Shown here: positions 1-8,434 of the stretch, in pieces
Layout: each line of letters opens with the position of its first letter
Numbering within the stretch: position 1 is the first letter of the stretch
Assembly: GCF_000373985.1 (NCBI RefSeq)
Contig: NZ_KB893013.1
Coordinates: 4,585-68,584, forward strand
Reading direction: 5' to 3'
DNA: 64,000 bases
DNA from: Desulfobacter curvatus DSM 3379
GTDB taxonomy: Bacteria; Desulfobacterota; Desulfobacteria; Desulfobacterales; Desulfobacteraceae
Program-made: the position numbers and the translations under genes
The notes under the pieces: model-generated
The model's input: the letters and a program-made list of their open reading frames with translations, nothing else
Databases searched by the model: none
What the model was told of the DNA's origin: nothing

Positions 1-345
1 AATGCTCGTGGCCACACTGAGCATGACCATGGTCAGTCCCTTGGAGGGATCCCTGTGAAGGTCCTCGTCGGTGTCGGCCAATCCCTCCCGGATCATGCGC
101 CCGCCCACAAAGGCCAGAAGACCAAAGGCGATCCAGTGGTCCACGGCCCGGACATACGAAACAAATCCGGTCCCCAGAAACCACCCGATCACCGGCATCA
201 TGAACTGGAACAGACCAAAGTGAAACGCCAGGCGGAATACGGCCCGCCGGTTTTGTGCATACCCGCAGGCCGCAGCGGCCATGGACACCGCCGAGGCATC
301 CATGGCCAGTCCGATGGAGATGACAACAATATCGAACAAATGCAT
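1..345 (-). CDS. mntP: Putative manganese efflux pump MntP (partial, cut by window edge)
   Basis: Reading the minus strand from 345 to 1 gives 115 residues with no stop; the C-terminal part lies beyond the left edge. The N-terminus carries the GLAMDASAVS segment that matches the conserved MDAFAAS helix of E. coli MntP, and HWIAFGLLAFVGGRMIREG matches the second conserved membrane block. MntP is a six-helix inner-membrane protein that exports Mn(II). The ATG at 345 is preferred; another in-frame ATG at 363 would add six residues but overlaps the base of a hairpin. It follows the cytochrome gene by about 50 nt on the same strand, so the two may be co-transcribed. The family is clear from the motifs; the metal specificity is inferred. 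Confidence 0.85.
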   Translation of the reverse strand, partial: MHLFDIVVISIGLAMDASAVSMAAAACGYAQNRRAVFRLAFHFGLFQFMMPVIGWFLGTGFVSYVRAVDHWIAFGLLAFVGGRMIREGLADTDEDLHRDPSKGLTMVMLSVATSI

Positions 346-365
346 TGTTATTTTATTATCCATTA

Positions 366-385
366 ACGGCAGCAACGGCTGCCGT
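366..385 (-). other. 8-bp perfect hairpin in the cytochrome-mntP junction
   Basis: ACGGCAGC and GCTGCCGT form a perfect 8-bp stem around the loop AACG, between the stop of the cytochrome gene and the mntP start. On the minus strand it is followed by an A/T mixture rather than a clean T run, so it is a weak terminator at best. It could instead stabilise the cytochrome mRNA 3' end or attenuate mntP. Confidence 0.45.
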
Positions 386-397
386 CATTTTAAGCCA

Positions 398-1765
398 TTA
401 AAATATTTTGTTTACCGCAGCCATCTCCACCACCGGCAAAGGCCCTATGGGCTCTCCGGGCAACTGATTGAGAATTCTCTGCGGCATGGACCGGTACAGC
501 AGGCGTGCGGTCAGCGTGTACCCACGTTTGGGGCTGCCATTTAATTTAAATAAATGGGCCACACTTTCGCCCACAGGAATCCGGGTGTCGGACAAAATTT
601 CCTTGGCTTTGGCAATGTTGGCGACAGGATTTCCTTTGCCGTCCCCAAAAATGGTATTAAATATCACCGTATTTTTCGGCAACTCGTTGTTTTCATCGGG
701 AACACCGGTCTGGAATACGATGTTTCCATCGCTGTCCGCCAAGGTCAGTTCAATCCATACCTGGCGCATATCCGTCAATCCTGTGGGCAGGCTGTGCCCG
801 GCGCCTGTATTTGTGACAACCACCCGGGCAATGTGCTCTTTTTCCATCTCCAGGGAGATTTCAGCCGCATGCCGCAGGCGCTCAACAGCCATGTCGGATT
901 TCTCCTGATCGGAAAACATCTCGGGCAAGCCGGAATTGGCGCCTACAAAATAGTGAGTAAAAATATGGGGACGCTGTTTTGCGTCCGGTGTGGCACTGCC
1001 CGGATTTTTGGGGCGCGGTGTGGAACCTGTGGCAGGCACGCCCGGCCGCTGGTACATATGGCACCCCTGGCAGGAAACATGCTTTTCAGGGTCAGGGCTG
1101 TTGTACGGGCCATTTTCCCATTCCGTGTATGTGGTCTCAAGGTCGGTTCCAAAGGCCACATGTTTAACATTATGGCAGGTACCGCAAATTTTTGAATCGG
1201 TATGCAGTTTTGAAAACGCGGCCTCGTGAAATTCAGGCTCAGTATCGTCAAAGGGACCATGCTTGATACCGGGATCATCCTCGCCCTGGCCGGGGGATAA
1301 GACCAGTCCGTTGTTGTACATCTTGGTGATATCTACGGCCACATGGCAATAGTCGCATTGGATACCCTGGGCAGGAATATCCTGAACGTGTGAAAACTCA
1401 TCGGACACTTTTCTGGGAAAACCGCTGACATATCCCACAGGGGTATGGCACTTCACGCATGACTCGGCCTCCGCAATATGGCCGGCTTCAGTCAGACCCT
1501 GGAGGTAAAATTTTGCCACCCGGGTGTAAACCGGATCTTGATGGGAAAGGTGGTGCGTGGAATCCTGCCACTGGGCCATAATCTCATCGTGGCACCCCCC
1601 GCAGGTTTCTGCGTCAATGAATTGATCCAAATTAAAGGTCTGTTCTTTGGGATGGGTGTCAACGGAAGGGGGCTCAACGCGGAAAATCCACACCAGTACA
1701 AGACATAGACAAACAAGCCCGCAGCCGGTGACGGCAGCCTGAATCCTTACTTTTGTATTATTCAT
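398..1765 (-). CDS. Membrane-anchored pentaheme cytochrome c
   Basis: The 455-residue protein has an uncleaved-looking N-terminal membrane segment (residues about 10-30) and five CxxCH heme c motifs: CGGCH (55), CVKCH (103), CDYCH (137), CGTCH (194) and CQGCH (232). The heme part resembles the cytochrome c-554 / multiheme cytochrome fold; residues about 270-455 have no heme motif and look like a beta-rich periplasmic domain. The likely role is periplasmic electron transfer, with unknown partner. A Shine-Dalgarno AAGGATT lies about 8 nt before the ATG. No oxidase or reductase subunit is adjacent, only mntP downstream and a DHFR-like gene upstream, so context does not identify the donor or acceptor. 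Confidence 0.85.
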   Translation of the reverse strand: MNNTKVRIQAAVTGCGLVCLCLVLVWIFRVEPPSVDTHPKEQTFNLDQFIDAETCGGCHDEIMAQWQDSTHHLSHQDPVYTRVAKFYLQGLTEAGHIAEAESCVKCHTPVGYVSGFPRKVSDEFSHVQDIPAQGIQCDYCHVAVDITKMYNNGLVLSPGQGEDDPGIKHGPFDDTEPEFHEAAFSKLHTDSKICGTCHNVKHVAFGTDLETTYTEWENGPYNSPDPEKHVSCQGCHMYQRPGVPATGSTPRPKNPGSATPDAKQRPHIFTHYFVGANSGLPEMFSDQEKSDMAVERLRHAAEISLEMEKEHIARVVVTNTGAGHSLPTGLTDMRQVWIELTLADSDGNIVFQTGVPDENNELPKNTVIFNTIFGDGKGNPVANIAKAKEILSDTRIPVGESVAHLFKLNGSPKRGYTLTARLLYRSMPQRILNQLPGEPIGPLPVVEMAAVNKIF

Positions 1766-1803
1766 GATAGCGCAATCCTTTTTACAAAAAGTGTCAAAAT
1801 CTG

Positions 1804-1818
1804 CGGCCCCACGGGCCG
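1804..1818 (-). terminator. Short GC-rich hairpin upstream of the cytochrome gene
   Basis: CGGCCC-CAC-GGGCCG forms a 6-bp stem in the 199-bp gap between the DHFR-like gene and the cytochrome gene. On the minus strand it is followed by CAGATTTTG and then CACTTTTT, so it may end transcripts of the DHFR-like gene. The T run is displaced, hence low confidence. The rest of the gap holds only an A7-T9 tract near 1910-1925. Confidence 0.3.
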
Positions 1819-1964
1819 GTCATTTTTTCGGTGCTCAGTATTTGCATGGGCCACGTCCCTGTTGGTTGGCCCTTTGGGTCCCATTTGCGATCCACTCAAG
1901 ATAGCGGACAAAAAAATTTTTTTTCTTGTCTTTTTTAACGCCTGATTTTATCCCGGAGACGTCA

Positions 1965-2483
1965 CTATTCTTCATGGTTCACCACATGATAAATTAGTAA
2001 AAGATGTCCGCCTCCGATATCCTGACAGGACTCAAGCGTCAGATCCGTGTCAAGGTCAAGGGGCGGCGCAAATAGGGACAATCCTGAACCAAACAGTCGG
2101 GGCACCATGGTCAAATGCACCTGGGTGATCAGGTTGTCCCGGGCAAACAAGGTGTTGATGGTAGCTCCGCCAATTAAAGCCACGCTGGTGTAGCCTTTGA
2201 GCTCAAGGTCTTCAAGAATTTCAGCCGGAGACAGATCCGTAAATATCAGATTATCGTGATCACTTTGCCTTGATTTATCCCGGGTCATGACAATATTCAA
2301 GCGACCCGGGAGGGGGGAGCCAAGGGTATCATAGCTATTTGATCCCATGATCATCACCCCTGCCTTTTTGGTCTGTTCCACAAAATATTTTTTATCGGCT
2401 TTGCCGGTCCAGTCCACAAGCTGGCTGGAATCCTTTGCAGTCTTACCGTCCACGGTCGAGGCCATCAGCAAAATGACTTCCAT
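1965..2483 (-). CDS. Dihydrofolate reductase / RibD C-terminal-like reductase
   Basis: 172 residues spanning one RibD_C/DHFR-like domain. It starts with the family signature of a short beta strand and the MASTVDGKTA segment, followed by GVMIMGSNSYDTLG (NADPH-fold region), LNIVMTRD, and the LIGGATINTLFARDNL helix. The family reduces pterin or pyrimidine-like substrates with NAD(P)H; many members are not true FolA or RibD and have unknown substrates. The deaminase domain of RibD is absent and no riboflavin or folate gene is adjacent, so the exact substrate is unknown. It lies 111 nt downstream of fumarase on the same strand, with a hairpin between. Confidence 0.75.
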   Translation of the reverse strand: MEVILLMASTVDGKTAKDSSQLVDWTGKADKKYFVEQTKKAGVMIMGSNSYDTLGSPLPGRLNIVMTRDKSRQSDHDNLIFTDLSPAEILEDLELKGYTSVALIGGATINTLFARDNLITQVHLTMVPRLFGSGLSLFAPPLDLDTDLTLESCQDIGGGHLLLIYHVVNHEE

Positions 2484-2507
2484 ATTACTTCCCTGTTCAG
2501 ATGGAAA

Positions 2508-2555
2508 CAGGACAGACAGACACCGTACATCATTCCGGTGGTCCTGCCTGTCCTG
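2508..2555 (-). terminator. Long hairpin between fumarase and the DHFR-like gene
   Basis: CAGGACAG and CTGTCCTG (8 bp) enclose an inner CACCG/CGGTG stem. On the minus strand it lies just after the fumarase stop and is followed by TTTCC, which is a modest T run. It is a likely 3' end for the fumarase transcript. Confidence 0.4.
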
Positions 2556-2594
2556 CTTGACTTAAAAAAAAGAAATCGAATATCCGATTAATAT

Positions 2595-4202
2595 TTATAC
2601 CAGGCCCTCAAAAAAATCATTGCCCTTATCATCAACAATGATAAACGCAGGGAATTTTTCCACCGTGATCATCCACACGGCTTCCATGCCCAGCTCTTCA
2701 TATTCAACCAGTTCGACCTTTTTGATAAAATCCTTGCCCAGACGTGCGGCAGGACCACCAGGAGAGCCCAGATAAAAACCGCCGTAGGTCTTGCAGGAAT
2801 CGGTAACGACCTGGGAGCGGTTGCCCTTGGCCAGCATGACCATGGAGCCGCCCTCTTTCTGGAAAATAGGCACATAGGGATCCATACGGCCGGCGGTGGT
2901 GGGCCCAAATGATCCGGAGGCTTCGCCTTCGGGTGTTTTTGCAGGCCCGGCATAATAGATGATGTGATTTTTAATGTAATCGGGCAGCCCATCGCCCTTT
3001 TCATACCGTTCCATAAACTTGGAATGGGCAATGTCTCTGGCCACAATGATTTTACCGGTCAAAGACAGGCGGGTGGATACCGGATATTTGGTCAGTTCAG
3101 CGCGAATTTCATCCATGGGACGGTTCAGGTCAATCTCAACAGCCGGAGCCATTTCAGGTTCGCTGGCGGGCAGGTATTCTGCCGGGTTTTCAACCAGCTG
3201 TTCCAGGAAAATGCCGTCCCGGTTGATTTTGCCCTTGATCTGACGGTCGGCAGAGCAGGAAACCCCAATGCCGATGGGGCAGGATGCGCCGTGACGGGGA
3301 AGTCTTACAACCCGGATATCCAGGGCAAAGTATTTACCGCCGAATTGTGCCCCAAGACCTAAATCCCTGGACCGATCCAGAACTTTCTGTTCAAGGTCAA
3401 GATCCCTGAACGCATGGCCGGTTTCACTGCCCGTGGTGGGAAGGTTATCCAGATATTTGGCCGATGCCAGTTTTACGGCTTTGAGATTGAGTTCCGCAGA
3501 GGTGCCGCCAATGACAAATGCAATGTGATAGGGAGGACAGGCTGCGGTGCCCAGGTGCTTCATTTCCTTGAGCATGAAATCAATCAGGCCCTCTTCGGTA
3601 TTGAGCACGGCTTTGGTCATCTGAAACAGGGCTGTTTTATTGGCGGAACCGCCGCCTTTTGCCATGAACAGGAAGTTATATTCATCGCCCTGGACTGCAG
3701 CGATTTCCACCTGGGCAGGCATATTGTTTTTGGTATTCACTTCGTCGTACATGGTGAGCGGTGCATTCTGGGAATAGCGTAAATTGTTTTTTGTATAGGC
3801 TTCAAAAGCGCCTTTGGATAATTCGCGCTCATCCTCGGACCAGGTCCAGACCTGCTGACCTTTTTTGCCCATAATGATGGCTGTGCCGGTGTCCTGGCAC
3901 ATGGGATAGACCTTTTCAGCCGAGATGACAGCGTTCTTCAAAAGCTCCAGGGCTACATAACGGTCGTTGTCAGAACTTTCAGGGTCATCAATCACAGCCT
4001 TTACCTGTGCCAGATGTTCGGCCCGGTACAGATGAGCCACATCCTTAAAGGCGGCGTTGGCCAGCAGAGTCAATGCAACGGGCTCCACCATGACCACATC
4101 CTTGCCCTCAAATTCCCGGACCCGGACATGCTCCTTGGTCAACAGGCGATATTGCGTTGCATCCTTTTTCAACGGAAACATGGGTTCATAGTTAAATTCC
4201 AT
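2595..4202 (-). CDS. fumA: Fumarate hydratase, class I (iron-sulfur, single chain)
   Basis: Converts fumarate to L-malate in the TCA cycle; cytoplasmic [4Fe-4S] enzyme of the FumA/FumB single-chain type. The three cluster cysteines are in MCQDTGTAI (about residue 102), TAACPPYHI (about 222) and HGASCPIGIG (about 308), and the C-terminal domain has the GPTTAGRMD segment typical of the beta part. I start at the ATG at 4202 because AGAGGG lies 9 nt upstream; an in-frame TTG at 4250 would add 16 residues with no better ribosome site. Length about 535 residues is normal. It follows frdB by 149 nt on the same strand, so enzymes for succinate to malate are grouped. Confidence 0.95.
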   Translation of the reverse strand: MEFNYEPMFPLKKDATQYRLLTKEHVRVREFEGKDVVMVEPVALTLLANAAFKDVAHLYRAEHLAQVKAVIDDPESSDNDRYVALELLKNAVISAEKVYPMCQDTGTAIIMGKKGQQVWTWSEDERELSKGAFEAYTKNNLRYSQNAPLTMYDEVNTKNNMPAQVEIAAVQGDEYNFLFMAKGGGSANKTALFQMTKAVLNTEEGLIDFMLKEMKHLGTAACPPYHIAFVIGGTSAELNLKAVKLASAKYLDNLPTTGSETGHAFRDLDLEQKVLDRSRDLGLGAQFGGKYFALDIRVVRLPRHGASCPIGIGVSCSADRQIKGKINRDGIFLEQLVENPAEYLPASEPEMAPAVEIDLNRPMDEIRAELTKYPVSTRLSLTGKIIVARDIAHSKFMERYEKGDGLPDYIKNHIIYYAGPAKTPEGEASGSFGPTTAGRMDPYVPIFQKEGGSMVMLAKGNRSQVVTDSCKTYGGFYLGSPGGPAARLGKDFIKKVELVEYEELGMEAVWMITVEKFPAFIIVDDKGNDFFEGLV

Positions 4203-4351
4203 TCGTTTTTCCCTCTTTGTAGTTTGTCCCTCTTTTAGAAGATCTGACAAGCAGCATAATTAACGCCCTGCTGCCTGCCGCCATTATTTGAAATAGTTAA
4301 TATAAAAGTCCGAACCAATTGTCCAATTTTCTTTTATATTTTTCGATTTTC

Positions 4352-5086
4352 TTATTTAATTAAGGCCATCCTGCGCCTCAAAAATGCAATCTGGGTCTGG
4401 AGAGGCAGATTCTTGGGGCAGTGATCTTCGCACCCCAGAAGGGTCATGCAGCCAAACACCCCATCATCATCACCGATGATCTCGTAAAATTCTTCATCCG
4501 TCCGATTGTCCCTGGGATCCAGATAAAACCGGGCCAGGCGCATGAAACCCACGGCGGACAAAAAATTCGGACGCATCCGTTTTGTCGCGCAGGCAGACAC
4601 ACAGCACCCGCACTCTATGCAACGTTCCAACTCATATACCTCATCCATGATATCGGGGTCCATAGGTTCTTCCAGCTTGTTAATATCCATATCATCAGTT
4701 TCAATATCATGAATCCAGGATTCCACCCGCTCGCTCATGGCCTGCATGAATTTACCCGTGTTCACGGACAGATCACCGATGAGCTCAAATCCCGGCAGGG
4801 GCAACAGGGTAATATGCCCATCTTCAAACTTTGACGTCAAGGTCCGGCAGGCCAGATCCGGTTTACCGTTAATCACCATTCCGCAGGAACCGCACATCCC
4901 GGCCCGGCAGACAAAATCAACTTGCAAAGACGGGTCCTGTTGCTCCCGGATCTCATTTAATGCAATGAAAATGGTCATCCCCGGGGCTTCAGAGATCTCA
5001 TAGGTTTCCATGCGCGGCGTGCCGCCCTTTTTTTGGGGGTTGTACCGAAATATCTCAAATTTTAAAATTCTGCCGTCTTGGTCCAT
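4352..5086 (-). CDS. frdB: Succinate dehydrogenase / fumarate reductase iron-sulfur subunit
   Basis: 244 residues with the three clusters of the family: the plant-type [2Fe-2S] loop CRAGMCGSCG plus a later Cys, the [4Fe-4S] set CIECGCCVSAC followed downstream by CP, and the [3Fe-4S] Cys in the GCEDHCP region. It passes electrons between FAD in FrdA and the hemes/menaquinone in FrdC at the cytoplasmic face of the membrane. It starts 3 nt after the frdA stop, as last gene of frdCAB. Gene order C-A-B and sequence match the Wolinella succinogenes type B enzyme. In sulfate reducers of this group the complex usually runs as succinate dehydrogenase in acetate oxidation; direction here is inferred. 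Confidence 0.95.
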   Translation of the reverse strand: MDQDGRILKFEIFRYNPQKKGGTPRMETYEISEAPGMTIFIALNEIREQQDPSLQVDFVCRAGMCGSCGMVINGKPDLACRTLTSKFEDGHITLLPLPGFELIGDLSVNTGKFMQAMSERVESWIHDIETDDMDINKLEEPMDPDIMDEVYELERCIECGCCVSACATKRMRPNFLSAVGFMRLARFYLDPRDNRTDEEFYEIIGDDDGVFGCMTLLGCEDHCPKNLPLQTQIAFLRRRMALIK

Positions 5087-5089
5087 TAT

Positions 5090-7060
5090 TTATATATACC
5101 CCCTGCCGATACGCTCGTTTTTGCCTTTAAATTTTTCCGGGATGGAAGTGGGATTAAGCAACTCCTGCATCTCAAAGCGGTCTGCCTTTTTGTTGCTCTT
5201 TTTGATCTCTTGGATTTCGGTCTCACGTTTTTTTGTATCCGGATGGTAAATGGTCTTGTCCTCACCATACCCCCTGGCACCCGGCGGCATCTCCATCTTC
5301 ATGACATCCAGCTGTTCATAGGAGACTTTCGGCAGATCTGCTTCGGCGTCCACCCAGACGGTCAGGGTGCGCTTGAGCCAGTCGCGATCGTTTCTTTCCG
5401 GGAAATCTTCCCGGGCATGGGCCCCGCGGCTTTCGGTTCTCAGCAAAGCACCATAGGCCACGCACTGGGCTAGTTTGATCATCTTAGGTACCCGGATCGC
5501 CTCCACAAGCTCGGGATTGGCAGAAGAGGTTTTATTCCGCAAGGCGATACTTTTTGCCCGCTGGTTAAGTGCTTTGAGCGCGTCCACAGCCTGTTCCAAA
5601 TCCGATGCGTTGCGAAAAACCCCCACCTTGTCCGTCATAATCTTCTGCATCTCTGATTTCAGCCGGAAGGGATTTTCTCCATACTCCCGGGTGAGCAGGT
5701 CGCCAATCTTTTTTTCCTCACGGTTCACAAAGTGTTCAATGGTGGTGGTGGAAATTTTCAGGCTGTTGCCGGCACAATAGTCCGCCACAAATTCGCCGAC
5801 GATCATGCCGGCCACAACGGTTTCGGCAACAGAGTTGCCACCCAGGCGATTAAACCCGTGCAGGTCCCAGCATGCGGCTTCACCGGCTGAAAACAATCCC
5901 TTAAGGGTTGGACTTTCACCCGTGGCCTTGGTTCTGATCCCGCCCATGGAATAGTGCTGGGTGGGTCTTACCGGAATGTATTCCGAAACAGGATTAATGC
6001 CCAGAAAGGTTTCGCAGATCTCTTTAAACTCGCGCAGGTTTTTTTCGATATGCGCGCGGCCCAAAAGGGTGATGTTCAGCCAGAGATGCTCTCCGTAGGG
6101 GGACGGGACTCCTTTACCCTTTTTCATGTGCTCAATCATGCGCCGGGACACAACGTCCCGGGAGGCCAGCTCTTTTTTATCGGGCTCGTAGTCGCGCATG
6201 AACCGGTGCATGTTTCTATCCAGAAGCACACCGCCCTCCCCCCGGCACGCTTCGGAGGCCGGAAGACCCACCGGCACAATACCAGTGGGATGAAACTGGA
6301 CCGCTTCCATATTCCCCAGGGTGGCAATGCCGGTTTCCAAAGCAATTGCGCAGCCAATGCCTTCGGAAATCAAGGCATTGGTGGAAACGGCATAAAGCCT
6401 GCCGTAACCGCCTGTGGCAATGGTAGTGGCCTTGGCAATATAGGCAATCAGTTCACCGGTGATCAGATCCCGGACCACGGCACCGTAACACACGCCATCT
6501 TCGTGAATCAGGGCAATGGCCTCTTTTCTTTCATGAACAGGGATCTCCATCTGGATGGCCTTGTTGCCCATGGTATACAGCATGGTGTGGCCGATACCAT
6601 CGGCGGTAAAACAGGTGCGCCACTTTTGGGTACCACCAAGATTCCGGGCTGTGATCAGGCCATGGGCCTCATGCTTTTCAGTGATGGTTTCCCTCTTGCC
6701 GTCAACAATGATTTCCTTGTCTCCCTCCCGGACCCTGGACCAGGGCACACCCCAGGCAGAAAGCTGGCGAACGGCTTTGGGCGCGGTGTTAACAAACATT
6801 CTGACCACATCCTGGTCACACCCCCAGTCAGCACCTTGAACCGTGTCTGCAAAGTGAATATCTTCATCGTCCCCTTCGCCTTTGACGCAAGCGCCAAGGC
6901 TTGCCTGCATACCGCCTTGGGCCGCTGCAGATTGAGAGCGTTTGGCAGGCGTCAGGGAGAGAATAATGGAATCATAACCCCTTTGCCTGGCTGCAATGGC
7001 GACGCGAAGCCCTGCCAGGCCGCCGCCGATAATAAGTGAGTCCGTATATATGATATTCAT
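5090..7060 (-). CDS. frdA: Succinate dehydrogenase / fumarate reductase flavoprotein subunit
   Basis: 656 residues, the same length as W. succinogenes FrdA and alignable throughout. The FAD-binding start LIIGGGLAGLRVA, the active-site segments NMEAVQFHPT, SRDVVSRRMIEH, QHYSMGGIRT and GFNRLGGNS are all intact. The striking change is at residue 43: the usual RSHSAAAQGG, whose His carries covalently bound FAD, reads RSQSAAAQGG (codon CAA). FAD should therefore be non-covalently bound. In E. coli Frd, replacing this His is known to impair succinate oxidation more than fumarate reduction, so the physiological direction is open. It lies between frdC and frdB in one operon, 15 nt after frdC. Confidence 0.95.
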   Translation of the reverse strand: MNIIYTDSLIIGGGLAGLRVAIAARQRGYDSIILSLTPAKRSQSAAAQGGMQASLGACVKGEGDDEDIHFADTVQGADWGCDQDVVRMFVNTAPKAVRQLSAWGVPWSRVREGDKEIIVDGKRETITEKHEAHGLITARNLGGTQKWRTCFTADGIGHTMLYTMGNKAIQMEIPVHERKEAIALIHEDGVCYGAVVRDLITGELIAYIAKATTIATGGYGRLYAVSTNALISEGIGCAIALETGIATLGNMEAVQFHPTGIVPVGLPASEACRGEGGVLLDRNMHRFMRDYEPDKKELASRDVVSRRMIEHMKKGKGVPSPYGEHLWLNITLLGRAHIEKNLREFKEICETFLGINPVSEYIPVRPTQHYSMGGIRTKATGESPTLKGLFSAGEAACWDLHGFNRLGGNSVAETVVAGMIVGEFVADYCAGNSLKISTTTIEHFVNREEKKIGDLLTREYGENPFRLKSEMQKIMTDKVGVFRNASDLEQAVDALKALNQRAKSIALRNKTSSANPELVEAIRVPKMIKLAQCVAYGALLRTESRGAHAREDFPERNDRDWLKRTLTVWVDAEADLPKVSYEQLDVMKMEMPPGARGYGEDKTIYHPDTKKRETEIQEIKKSNKKADRFEMQELLNPTSIPEKFKGKNERIGRGYI

Positions 7061-7075
7061 TGGGCTTCCTCTTTC

Positions 7076-8434
7076 CTAGAAAGTTTCTTGCGGAGCATGA
7101 CCGCCTTCAATAATGTGATGGACATCTCCTTCGACGGCGTGTTCTTCGGACTCCGAAGGCCCGGTTTCATTGGAAGTCGCCTCATGGGCGGCGTCATCAT
7201 CGCCTGCAACGCCTTCCTGGATTTCTTTCTGGATTCCTTCTTGGATTGCGGCCTGAATTGCTGCCTGGATTGCTTCCTGGACGTCGCCCGGATCATCCAC
7301 CGCATCTTCGTGGACAGATTCAAATTCCTGAGCGGCAGGCGCGCTGTCATGGGTCATGGATTCTTCAATAGGGGAAGCGGCTTGTTCATGAACGGCTTCA
7401 GTATCAGGCAAATTTTCATGAAACGTTTCCTCTGCTTCAGGCTCAGCCTCATGGACGACTTCATCATCACTTGCGGCTTCTTCCTGGTTTTCTACCTGAA
7501 TTCCTTCCTGGACGTCACCCGGATCATCCACCGCGTCTTCGTGGGCAGATTCAAATTCCCGGACGACAGGCGCGCCGTCATGGGTCATGGGTTCTTCAAT
7601 GGGGGGAGCGGCTTGTTCATGAACGGCTTCAATATCAGGCGACGCTTCATGGAACGTACGCTCTACCGGAGGCTCAGCCTCATAGATCTGAGCCCTGGTG
7701 GTAAACTGATCGGGTCCCTGATCCTTATGGCCCAGACCAATAATCACAAAAGCCAGAAGCGAGAGAAGCCCTGCGGACAGAAAAAAAATGATCAGCTTGT
7801 TTCGCAAATTTTTCAATCTTGTCCGATTCTTTCTGGCCTGTTGATAATCAGCCCCCTGGAACCACCCCCATTTCATACACAGCCGATAAAGACCGATGTT
7901 GCCGTGAAGCACCGCGCACACCAGCAGAATCAGGTAGACAAACCACATATTTTCAGCCACCACCCTGTCGGCGCACAGGTAGGCATCAATGGAACCCGGA
8001 TGTGTAAGCATGGAGTAAAGATGAACAGATCCTGCAAAAAACATCATAAAACCGGTCAGGGCTTGGATATACCATAAATTGGTATCCTGATGTTTCATCA
8101 TGGCCATCTGATCCTTTATAATACGGTGCTGTTTCCAGGAAATGGGTAATTTCCTGATACCCAGCAACGCATGGACGATAAAAACGGAAAAGATAACAAC
8201 CACGACGAAAAATACGACCATTAGGTAACCATGTCCGATGTTGGACAAGAATGCAACTTCAATATTTTGGGATACCCAGTTAAAAGCCCGCGGCCCAAAG
8301 ATGATGACGGCGTTCAAAACGATGTGCACACACACGAACAGCCCCAGAACAAGACCGGTAAAGCTCTGGAGAAAATCCAGCCGGGCCGGAAGCCTGCTCT
8401 TTTGCTTATTTAATTCACTGGCGTAGCTTTCCAA
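7076..8434 (-). CDS. frdC: Fumarate reductase/succinate dehydrogenase diheme cytochrome b subunit with long acidic repeat tail
   Basis: Residues 1-235 are a Wolinella-type FrdC with five membrane helices and candidate heme ligands His37, His88, His138 and His177; this anchors FrdAB and exchanges electrons with menaquinone. Family members are about 215-260 residues, but this one continues to 452. Residues about 236-452 are very acidic, rich in Glu, Asp, His and Pro, and contain a 77-residue unit twice (about 252-328 and 329-405) plus a short xxIQ array. With five helices and the N-terminus inside, the tail would be periplasmic (inference). The start is TTG at 8434, set by AAGGAGG 8 nt upstream. 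It is the first gene of frdCAB. Confidence 0.9.
   Translation of the reverse strand: MESYASELNKQKSRLPARLDFLQSFTGLVLGLFVCVHIVLNAVIIFGPRAFNWVSQNIEVAFLSNIGHGYLMVVFFVVVVIFSVFIVHALLGIRKLPISWKQHRIIKDQMAMMKHQDTNLWYIQALTGFMMFFAGSVHLYSMLTHPGSIDAYLCADRVVAENMWFVYLILLVCAVLHGNIGLYRLCMKWGWFQGADYQQARKNRTRLKNLRNKLIIFFLSAGLLSLLAFVIIGLGHKDQGPDQFTTRAQIYEAEPPVERTFHEASPDIEAVHEQAAPPIEEPMTHDGAPVVREFESAHEDAVDDPGDVQEGIQVENQEEAASDDEVVHEAEPEAEETFHENLPDTEAVHEQAASPIEESMTHDSAPAAQEFESVHEDAVDDPGDVQEAIQAAIQAAIQEGIQKEIQEGVAGDDDAAHEATSNETGPSESEEHAVEGDVHHIIEGGHAPQETF
7270..7681 (-). repeat. 231-bp in-frame tandem duplication inside frdC
   Basis: Blocks recur exactly 231 nt apart: GATCATCCACCGC at 7291 and 7522, and CTTGTTCATGAACGGCTTC at 7381 and 7612. 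231 is 77 codons, so the protein repeat stays in frame. Copies cover about 7501-7681 and 7270-7450. Downstream, near 7210-7280, a degenerate 12-nt unit encodes the AIQ/EIQ array. Confidence 0.85.

Noticed and set aside
346..397. Manganese (yybP-ykoY) riboswitch in front of mntP
   Set aside because: Only about 50 nt separate the upstream gene from mntP, too short for that riboswitch, and its conserved segments are absent.
5954..7039. 361-codon open frame on the plus strand opposite frdA
   Set aside because: frdA on the minus strand aligns end to end with known flavoproteins; the opposite frame has no domain and comes from GC-rich third positions.
7088..8077. 329-codon open frame on the plus strand opposite frdC
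   Set aside because: It is a shadow of the acidic repeat tail and membrane helices of frdC; frdC has a strong ribosome site, heme ligands and operon context.
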